Assembly (NCBI RefSeq): GCF_000833025.1
Contig: NZ_CP010817.1
Coordinates: forward strand, 2,976,001 to 3,040,000
Direction: 5' to 3'
Source of the DNA: Myroides profundi
GTDB lineage: Bacteria > Bacteroidota > Bacteroidia > Flavobacteriales > Flavobacteriaceae
DNA: 64,000 bases
In this document: positions 18,810-25,362 of the stretch, piece by piece
How positions within the stretch are numbered: position 1 is the first letter of the stretch
Layout: the number at the start of each line of letters is the position of its first letter
Notes under the pieces: model-generated
Told to the model about the DNA's origin: nothing
The model's input: only the letters and a program-made list of their open reading frames with translations
Databases searched by the model: none
Program-made: the position numbers and the translations under genes

Positions 18810-19577
18810 ATGTCGTTTTTATCAGATAATATAAGGTATCTACGTGCTCAGAAGATCATGTCTCAGCAGAAAGTAGCAGATGAGTTAATGATAACTCGTG
18901 CACGTTATTCAAAGTATGAAGAGGGAGCCTCTGAGCCACCTTTAGAAGTATTATTGCGTATTTCTCGTTTCTTTCATGTCAGTGTAGACTTGATGATTTC
19001 TGTTGATTTGCGCAAGGTTCCTATGCAAGATTTACTAAAGCTTGAGGACAACCGTATTCTATTGCCTATTATGGTAGATCCTCATGGCAATAACTTTATT
19101 GAGATTATTCCTCATAAAGCAAGAGCAGGATATTTGACAGGGTATGCAGATCCAGAGTTTATTCAGAACCTAGATCAGATCTCTCTTCCATTCCTAAAAG
19201 AAGGGAAGTATAGAGCCTTTCCTATAGAAGGGGACTCTATGCCTCCACATCAGGAAGGTTCTTTTATCATTGGTAGTTATATCGAGCGTCTAGATTATAT
19301 CCGAAACGGACATACATATATCATCATTACAGCGAATGAAGGAGTGGTGTATAAACGCGTGTATCGCATAGATGATGAGACGTTAGAACTACACTCAGAC
19401 AATACCTTTTATGAGCCTTATCGCATTAAAGCATATGATGTATTAGAAATATGGGAATATGCGAGTAGTATCGCTACAGAAGAATTTAAACCAGAAGACC
19501 TAGGAGAACCAGATACTAAGGCAATGTTCCAAGAGATCAGACATATGCTAGGAGAGGTGATTAAGAAAGTGAAATAA
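18810..19577 (+). CDS. LexA-like XRE/S24 transcriptional repressor
   Basis: A 255-residue two-domain repressor. Residues 1-65 are a Cro/CI-type helix-turn-helix (IRYLRAQKIMSQQKVADELMITRARYSKYEEG). The rest is a S24 peptidase domain with ARAGYLTGY (a plausible Ala-Gly self-cleavage bond), the nucleophile Ser in F-P-I-E-G-D-S-M-P-P, and the general-base Lys in VVYKRVYRI. Such proteins self-cleave when RecA filaments form, releasing SOS genes. Flavobacteria generally lack canonical LexA here, so this protein probably controls the adjacent dinB and dnaE. The start is next to dyads that fit autoregulation. The target set is inference; the domain calls are solid. Confidence 0.9.
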   Translation: MSFLSDNIRYLRAQKIMSQQKVADELMITRARYSKYEEGASEPPLEVLLRISRFFHVSVDLMISVDLRKVPMQDLLKLEDNRILLPIMVDPHGNNFIEIIPHKARAGYLTGYADPEFIQNLDQISLPFLKEGKYRAFPIEGDSMPPHQEGSFIIGSYIERLDYIRNGHTYIIITANEGVVYKRVYRIDDETLELHSDNTFYEPYRIKAYDVLEIWEYASSIATEEFKPEDLGEPDTKAMFQEIRHMLGEVIKKVK

Positions 19578-19949
19578 GCCACTAAGAAATTACGAATTTT
19601 GAATTACGAATTACGAGGCTTGCCTTTCAGGCATTAATAAAAGAAATAAAAATGTTGCTTGCAACACTCATTAATTACGAATTTTGGATTATGAGGTTTA
19701 CTATGACATTTTATGCATGCTATGTGCCCCGTCTACATCAAAATATAGACGTATTATTATGGATGTCACACTGTCCACTATAAACCAAAATAAAAGCCAT
19801 TACTTGTTTTTAAGTAATGGCTTTTGTTTTTATTAAAGAATTATCTACAATTATAGGGATAAAGGAATCTATTTAATAATACAGTAACCATAGTACATAT
19901 CACCTCATACCGTAGACAAGACTGTAAACTGTTCACTGTAAACTAAAAA
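19578..19949. other. Intergenic stretch with ATTACGAATT repeats and terminator
   Basis: It holds a low-complexity tract with several copies of AATTACGAATT-type text (19585-19615 and 19670-19700) and no ORF. The terminator 19792-19831 lies between the convergent S24 and dehydrogenase genes. Confidence 0.6.
19792..19831. terminator. Bidirectional terminator between S24 repressor and dehydrogenase
   Basis: Fourteen-bp perfect stem AAAAGCCATTACTT (19792-19805) / AAGTAATGGCTTTT (19812-19825), flanked by A and T tracts on both sides. Confidence 0.88.
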
Positions 19950-21014
19950 CTATCTATTGATATCAATAAGAATTTTAACTTGTTCTGGATTGCTTACTAA
20001 GGCTTCAAAACCATTTGTTACAATCTCATCTAAACCAATTTTATTTGTCACTAGTTTTTCTACCTCCATACGACCAGAGTCGATTAAGTTAATTACTTCT
20101 GGGAAGATATTTCTATAAGCGATAACCCCTTTTACAGTAATCTCTCTTAATACTTGATCTAAAGCATCGTGTTGAACTGGTTTTCCGAATAAAGCAACTA
20201 ATACAGCAGTACCTCCATTACGAGTAGAAGCAATACCTGTATTATAAGAAGCTTGTACACCAGCACAGTCTAAGAATACATTAACTCCTAGACCACCAGT
20301 CAAGGCTTTAATCTTAGCAGGAAGATCAGCTTCCATAGCATTGAATACATGAGTAGCTCCGATTTCTTTTGCTTTCTCTAAGCGTTTCTCTGCCACATCT
20401 GTAACGATCACAGTAGACGCACCAGCTGCTAAAGCTGCTTGAGCACATAGTAGCCCGATAGGTCCTGCACCAGATACTAATACTGTCTGTCCTACTTTTA
20501 GACCACTCTGTAGTACTGAGTATACAGCTACTGCAGCAGGCTCTACTAAAGCACCTTGTTCAAAAGACATCGTATCAGGAATTTTGTGAATCATATAATC
20601 TTCTACCACTACGTATTTAGCAAATCCTCCATTACCTGCTAATCCGATGAAACCTAAGTGTTCTCCTAAGTTGTATTCTCCAGAAGCTACGAATGGGCTA
20701 TCGAAGTTTTTATAGATAGGCTCAATTACTACACGATCCCCTACTTTAATATTTTTTACACCTTCTCCTAATTCTTCAACGATACCTGAGAACTCATGTC
20801 CTAAAGTAGTTACACCTTGATGACCATTTAATGGATAAGGTTTGTCTAATGGAATTAATTGAGGCCCGTGTACATATTCGTGTAAGTCTGATCCACAGAT
20901 ACCTGCATATTGAACTGCTACTTTTACCTGTCCTTTAGCTGGAGTAGGGATTTCTGTTTGTTCTACTCTAATATCTTTGGCTGCATACCAGCGTGCTGCT
21001 TTCATTGTGCTCAT
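19950..21014 (-). CDS. Zinc-type medium-chain dehydrogenase, 2,3-butanediol dehydrogenase-like
   Basis: A 354-residue MDR-family oxidoreductase that would interconvert acetoin and 2,3-butanediol (or a related secondary alcohol/ketone) with NAD(H). Catalytic zinc ligands are present: Cys in AGICGSDLHEY, the His-Glu pair in GHEFSG, and Glu in VEPAAVAVY. The Rossmann motif is VLVSGAGPIGLLCAQAALAAGA. The overall pattern, including YNLGEHLGFIGLAGNGGFAKYVVVEDYM, follows BdhA-type butanediol dehydrogenases. Oddly, the lobe that normally holds four cysteines for the structural zinc (a G-x-C-x-x-C type stretch before Y-N-L-C) reads IYKNFDSPFVASGEYNLGE, with no Cys. It stands alone, with a terminator downstream and no recognisable operon partner. 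Confidence 0.85.
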   Translation of the reverse strand: MSTMKAARWYAAKDIRVEQTEIPTPAKGQVKVAVQYAGICGSDLHEYVHGPQLIPLDKPYPLNGHQGVTTLGHEFSGIVEELGEGVKNIKVGDRVVIEPIYKNFDSPFVASGEYNLGEHLGFIGLAGNGGFAKYVVVEDYMIHKIPDTMSFEQGALVEPAAVAVYSVLQSGLKVGQTVLVSGAGPIGLLCAQAALAAGASTVIVTDVAEKRLEKAKEIGATHVFNAMEADLPAKIKALTGGLGVNVFLDCAGVQASYNTGIASTRNGGTAVLVALFGKPVQHDALDQVLREITVKGVIAYRNIFPEVINLIDSGRMEVEKLVTNKIGLDEIVTNGFEALVSNPEQVKILIDINR

Positions 21015-21719
21015 GATAATATTCTTTTTTATGTTTCACTCAAATATACTGAGAAAACCAGAGAATATTCGTTTCCTGCGAAGCTTTGGTTGTTAATTAT
21101 TAATCAATATTGTGTTATCATTTTAAGACTGCAAGTGTTTTAGAACGATAACTTCTAAAATGGAAAAGATAATGTAGTTTGTTAAGTATCTATGTTTAAA
21201 TTTTAACGTAAAAGGGAGGAGTGTGCTTATAAGAAAATGGGTATAAGAATAAGGTTAGATAGAGATTAGAAATGAGGGCTTTTAAGGGCTCATAAAGCGG
21301 CTAGCTCTAAAGGATTGTTGTACTTGATAGTATTGAATATCTTCTTAGTTTTGACAACAGGCTTTTCGATGTATATGGCTGTTAAGAATACTATTGAAAA
21401 ACGGAATATGAGATTTTAAATAATAAAAAAGACCAATTAACAAATCAATTAGAAAATGTAAATTAGTTTTTTGTTGAAAATCCTAAAACAGTTAAGTTTT
21501 TCAAAGCGTGGAGTAATAAGCAATAAAATTATAGAATGTTATTCAAAGTTATTTTAAAAAATTTACTAACGGTTTGCATATTGCCGTTCGGGCGGGATTT
21601 TTAGCACTAAACTTAATACGAAGCTGAAAGTTCAAATATATCAAAAAACGTCAAACGAAGTACTTCGCCCCGCCTGACGCTAATATGTTTGTTGTGGGCA
21701 GTTTCTATCGTTAACCCAA
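21015..21719. other. Gene-free stretch with an imperfect palindromic element
   Basis: No complete gene. Around 21275-21420 one frame reads as a short hydrophobic fragment (KGLLYLIVLNIFLVLTTG) ending at TAA, possibly the remnant of a membrane protein, but too weak to call. An imperfect palindrome of about 135 bp occupies 21567-21705 (listed separately). Confidence 0.5.
21567..21705. repeat. Imperfect palindromic element
   Basis: The left arm (TTGCATATTGCCGTTCGGGC, then GGG) and the right arm (CCCCGCCTGACGCTAATATG, then TTTGTTG) pair with a few mismatches over about 25 bp and enclose roughly 80 bp of AT-rich sequence. The GC-rich inner arms stand out from the surroundings. It looks like a small non-coding mobile or MITE-like repeat; a loose likeness to integron attC sites was considered, but the box order is wrong. 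Confidence 0.5.
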
Positions 21720-22148
21720 CTATTTAAGTTCCTTTACTAAACAGTAAGTAGTATGGCCTTTTGGATAATCAGCCAATTCACCAAAAACTCTGTATCCAAG
21801 TTTTTCATAAAATGGGCGAGCTTGAAAGCTTAATGTTTCGGTTCTCATATATCTAAATCCCTTATCTAAAGCGAATTCTTCAGCAGCTTTCATTAGCTTT
21901 CTACCGATTCCTAATCCTCGAGTTTCTTCAGAAAGCCATAGGAGTTCAATGATACAGTAATTCCAAAAAGCACAAGCTCTGATACCTCCTACAACTTTTC
22001 CTTTTTTATCTTTTGCAAAAACTGCAAATCTTATATCATTTTCAAATACTACATTATCTGGAAGATAATTTTGATTATAGCTTTTAATCCCCTCACTAAT
22101 AGCTTCTAAGTCTTCTTTTTTTGGGGTAGAAGTTAATTCAATATCCAT
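21720..22148 (-). CDS. GNAT-family N-acetyltransferase
   Basis: A compact 142-residue GNAT domain with no extra region. Motif A is I-E-L-L-W-L-S-E-E-T-R-G-L-G-I-G-R-K-L-M (acetyl-CoA loop R-G-L-G-I-G, residues about 77-82). It is followed by GFRYMRTETLSFQARPFYEKLGYRVFGELADYP, the QARPFYEKLGY motif B of small-molecule or drug acetyltransferases. The C-terminus HTTYCLVKEL closes the fold. The substrate is unknown. It is the last chromosomal gene before the island boundary at 22575. Confidence 0.85.
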   Translation of the reverse strand: MDIELTSTPKKEDLEAISEGIKSYNQNYLPDNVVFENDIRFAVFAKDKKGKVVGGIRACAFWNYCIIELLWLSEETRGLGIGRKLMKAAEEFALDKGFRYMRTETLSFQARPFYEKLGYRVFGELADYPKGHTTYCLVKELK

Positions 22149-22542
22149 TACTTATTTTTTTTAAAATTCTTTAAACAATCTGTATAATTAGTCGAGTTGT
22201 TATTCTCTCGAAATTGACTACAACATTGTTTTTTCACGAAACAAAACACGATGTAGTTTCGCAAAATAGCACCTATATGTGCATTTCGTTTAATTTGCTA
22301 CTAATATAATTATTTTTTATAAATAAATTACTTGCCAAATTATATTACTACGAATAGCAAAACAACTCTATAAGTCTTATAAAACCTATTAAAGGCACAA
22401 CGATCTGCTAATAATGTGAAACAGTATTATGGTTATGCTCAAATACTCTTAAAGTAGATTATAAAGTAATAAAGGCATTGTGCTTTTTTTATTTCCAAAA
22501 AGTATCCACAAAGCGAGCTTTCCGTTCCTTTTACAAAATAAA

Positions 22543-22570
22543 AAAACCGATAACTCTCGTTATCGGTTTT
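22543..22570 (-). terminator. Terminator next to distal att, probably the original tRNA-Ser terminator
   Basis: Twelve-bp stem AAAACCGATAAC (22543-22554) / GTTATCGGTTTT (22559-22570) followed on the minus strand by a T run. It lies 4 bp from a copy of the tRNA-Ser 3' end and no gene precedes it on the minus strand within the island, so it makes sense as the tRNA terminator before the island inserted. Confidence 0.8.
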
Positions 22571-22574
22571 CTTT

Positions 22575-22588
22575 GCGGAGAAAGAGGG
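22575..22588 (-). other. Distal attachment site (copy of tRNA-Ser 3' end)
   Basis: GCGGAGAAAGAGGG, identical and in the same orientation as 48328-48341 at the 3' end of tRNA-Ser(UGA). The pair bounds the 25.8-kb integrated element. Confidence 0.75.
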
Positions 22589-22787
22589 TTAGCCTCTTTT
22601 ATGCCGTATGCTTTATAAATAGGGATGTTCACTTTTTCGGATTGGAGTGAGCACCTTATTCGGAAAGTTTTGAACTATGATTGGAATCGTTTGATTCTAA
22701 AAGTAAATATAACATATTTTTGATTATTATGTTTTTAAATACATTATTATAAACTTAGAATTTAAAGTAGATGGATAAATAATTAAT

Positions 22788-22795
22788 TATCTTTG
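22788..22795 (+). promoter_or_regulatory. -7 box of the ABC-three-component operon
   Basis: TATCTTTG fits TAnnTTTG, 42 nt upstream of the ATG at 22838. No good -33 TTG is seen. Confidence 0.45.
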
Positions 22796-22837
22796 TTATT
22801 GTATTATTTTTAACAATTATATTTTAAAAAATTATTA

Positions 22838-24745
22838 ATGCTAGCCAAATTAAGATTAGACCAAACTAAAAAATATGAACAAGCTATTGTAACCTATGAA
22901 ATTGCGGTTATGCTAGTTGATTTTGCATTAGGTAGAAGCCATTATTTGAGTATAGGTTCAGAACAAGGTGACATATCTACATGGGATGATATAGTTATCG
23001 AAAAAGACAAAAATTCACAAATTCATATACAGATTAAAAGACAAACATCAGGGGATTTTGGTAGTAAAAATGACGAATGTATTAGAAATAAATATTCAAG
23101 AGGTGAGCGAAAAGATTTAGAACGGGATTTATCGCCTTTGGATGAAACCTTAAAAAGCTTGGCAAATTGGTGTAAGGATATTGACATTTCTAATATTAGT
23201 CCTAAGAGAGAATTTTGGATTGAATTACCAGAGTTAAATACTCAGATTAAAAACGGTCTTCAGATAAGAAATTTAAAAGATTTATGCGAAGTCCAAATAA
23301 AACCAGCCGTTACAACTGCTGATATGTTACAAACTCAAGCAAGTACAGATACAAATATAAAAAATTGCTTTGACTGGTTAACAACATGGTGTGAATTTGA
23401 AAATTGGGAGCACATTTTAAAAGCCTTGACGTTTCTAAAAATAAAAAATTCGGGATTGGAATCTGATATTGAATGTAAGACAGAAGACAAATTGAAAGAA
23501 ATATTTATCTCGGATAAACTACAAGAAATACGATTAAAAATCCTTTCCTACACTATTGATAATACTACATTTTCAGGTGCCATTTCCCCTCGAAATTTAT
23601 TATTCCAACTCAAAGAATATATTCGCTCAGATATCAAAATTTGGACACAAATTGATCACATAGATAATAATTGGCAGATTATGGGTATCCATGATTTAGA
23701 AAGTAATACTGAGATAGAAAGACCATGTAAAACAATACCGTTACTCTGGTCAAATGAAAGGAGTAGAAACTTAAATATTAATATTGCAAAAGTAAATGAC
23801 CCGCTTACTCCAATTCACGAAAGTATATTTCAACTGGCAATTCATTTAGATGGAAATGTAAACGGTTTTTGTGCAAATTGGGATGGATGGAAAGTATATA
23901 TTGAAAATAAAATTGGAGGGACATTCGGAGTTCGGGAAGATGATTTTGAAGGAATTCGCATTTCCAATAATAATGCCTCATTTAATGCTAGTGGAGGTAA
24001 GATTATGAATACTCATGCAGAACGTGAGGCTTTTGCAAAAGAAATGAATCATCAAATGACTAAAGAAACATGGAAGTTAGTTTCTGAAAAAATATCATGG
24101 AGAATATCCCAAATGGTGACTAGCCAATCACCAGAGTTAAGAGATGCAGTTGAAGTACGCTGGAATGTCTGGCAAGATATTATAACTAAAGATGAATCAA
24201 TACTAATCCCTCTTTTAAAAAGAATTGTACATCCTAATGCTGAAGGAGAGGAAATATTGGGGCACTTACGAATAGGTCCAAAGACAAAATTACTAATAGC
24301 AGATGCTTTATTTACCTGCTTACTTATTTCAGTGGCTTTAGGTTCTATTGATGCAGGTATTATGAAAACCGAAGATGGATTAAGTATTGGAGCTATAGGA
24401 TTGAGTTGGTGGAGTGGACCCGCTGGAAAGACAAGAAAAATTAGACGAATTGATGAGGAGGAGTCAATAGATGACCTTATTGGTAAAGAAACATATGATA
24501 TTCTAATTCTTTCAGAAAGTGAACAACCAGAAGGTGAGATTTACAAACAATCAATTAGTGACTCAGTTAAAATTGATCATTCCTTAGCAGCTGGAAATAA
24601 CCCGAAATTATTAATAACCAAAAACCGAATCTTTAATTCAATTATCAAAAAAGGAAGTATTGATGAACTTAAAACCTATCTAAAACAAAAACTTAAAATT
24701 TATAACGACTCACTTATTGAAACTTTAAATAATAACATATCATGA
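22838..24745 (+). CDS. ABC-three-component system nuclease-like protein
   Basis: A 635-residue protein. The N-terminal 75 residues look like a Cap4/DUF4297-type PD-(D/E)xK nuclease module: E-Q-G-D-I-S-T-W-D-D-I-V-I (acidic residues 43-51), then a beta strand and I-H-I-Q-I-K-R-Q with Gln65-x-Lys67, the QxK form of the active site. The middle is alpha-helical. Residues 430-560 contain RNVWQDIITKDESILIPLLKRIVHPN-like and ADALFTCLLISVALGS segments, probably the C-terminal domain that binds the partner subunits. No Walker motif is present. It overlaps the next gene by 4 nt (ATGA). Nuclease plus middle component plus SMC-like ATPase is the layout of ABC-three-component conflict systems predicted by Aravind and colleagues. 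The nuclease activity is inferred, not shown. Confidence 0.7.
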   Translation: MLAKLRLDQTKKYEQAIVTYEIAVMLVDFALGRSHYLSIGSEQGDISTWDDIVIEKDKNSQIHIQIKRQTSGDFGSKNDECIRNKYSRGERKDLERDLSPLDETLKSLANWCKDIDISNISPKREFWIELPELNTQIKNGLQIRNLKDLCEVQIKPAVTTADMLQTQASTDTNIKNCFDWLTTWCEFENWEHILKALTFLKIKNSGLESDIECKTEDKLKEIFISDKLQEIRLKILSYTIDNTTFSGAISPRNLLFQLKEYIRSDIKIWTQIDHIDNNWQIMGIHDLESNTEIERPCKTIPLLWSNERSRNLNINIAKVNDPLTPIHESIFQLAIHLDGNVNGFCANWDGWKVYIENKIGGTFGVREDDFEGIRISNNNASFNASGGKIMNTHAEREAFAKEMNHQMTKETWKLVSEKISWRISQMVTSQSPELRDAVEVRWNVWQDIITKDESILIPLLKRIVHPNAEGEEILGHLRIGPKTKLLIADALFTCLLISVALGSIDAGIMKTEDGLSIGAIGLSWWSGPAGKTRKIRRIDEEESIDDLIGKETYDILILSESEQPEGEIYKQSISDSVKIDHSLAAGNNPKLLITKNRIFNSIIKKGSIDELKTYLKQKLKIYNDSLIETLNNNIS

Positions 24746-25362
24746 CTTTTGACCAATTTGCATACTATATCCATCACCAGATTGAAGCTCGTTTTTCAAT
24801 AAAAAGTCAAGGGACAATTGAAGAAGAGATGATCGAGGTAGCTTCTGAAAAGCTTCAAAACAAAAAACTAATTCGCTTTTTTCGTACTATAGAAACTTCC
24901 GAACCATCTCTCAAAACGCTACTTGTAGTAGGTATTAATTCAGATAACCATCTAAAAGATGTCTTACAATGGGCTGCATTATGCAAAGAGTTACTTTTAG
25001 ATCCTGAAACTGCTGATATCTATCTTGCTATCATATGGACAGAAGGAACTCAGCCCTCAATTGAAGAATGTTTAAGGATAGAGGCCAGTGAAGTTTTTTG
25101 TCGAAAATTTGTATTACGCCCAGATGAAACAAAAGAATCGTTTGTCGAAAGAACATTTATCACAAAAGTTGATGCTCCAACTCCGTTGGATTTAGGCCAA
25201 GATCCGCTTATTTCAGCTTTTTCAGTCTTAGAACAAGAATTCGCATGGTTTAATGATGAGGAAAAAATCAAGTGGCGAGAGGCATTTAGTTCTGGCATGT
25301 CAAGTTTTGACCTTTTTAATATATTGATAAATAACCAATCAGAAAGTAATGAAGCATCTTAA
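24742..25362 (+). CDS. ABC-three-component system middle component
   Basis: A 206-residue protein of mixed alpha/beta character and no catalytic motif. It has features I associate with middle component 1 of ABC-three-component systems: LLVVGINSDNHLKDVLQWAALCKELL, YLAIIWTEG, and the E-V-F-C-R-K-F-V-L-R-P...E-S-F-V-E-R-T-F-I stretch. Middle components are thought to link the SMC-like ATPase to the effector. It overlaps both neighbours (4 nt and 14 nt), so all three are translationally coupled and expected in a fixed ratio. The assignment rests on context plus remembered family patterns. Confidence 0.65.
   Translation: MTFDQFAYYIHHQIEARFSIKSQGTIEEEMIEVASEKLQNKKLIRFFRTIETSEPSLKTLLVVGINSDNHLKDVLQWAALCKELLLDPETADIYLAIIWTEGTQPSIEECLRIEASEVFCRKFVLRPDETKESFVERTFITKVDAPTPLDLGQDPLISAFSVLEQEFAWFNDEEKIKWREAFSSGMSSFDLFNILINNQSESNEAS

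Larger units (their letters stand above)
22149..22837. other. Intergenic stretch crossing the left island boundary
   Basis: About 690 bp with no ORF. It contains the former tRNA-Ser terminator (22543-22570), the distal attachment repeat (22575-22588), a small hairpin AAAGAGG/CCTCTTT directly after it, and the -7 box of the ABC-three-component operon at 22788. Confidence 0.65.

Noticed and set aside
21275..21420. Fragment of a small membrane protein
   Set aside because: Only about 45 residues, no start and no recognisable family; too weak to annotate.
21567..21705. Integron attC site
   Set aside because: The GTT and AAC-type boxes are in the wrong order for attC, and no integron integrase is near.
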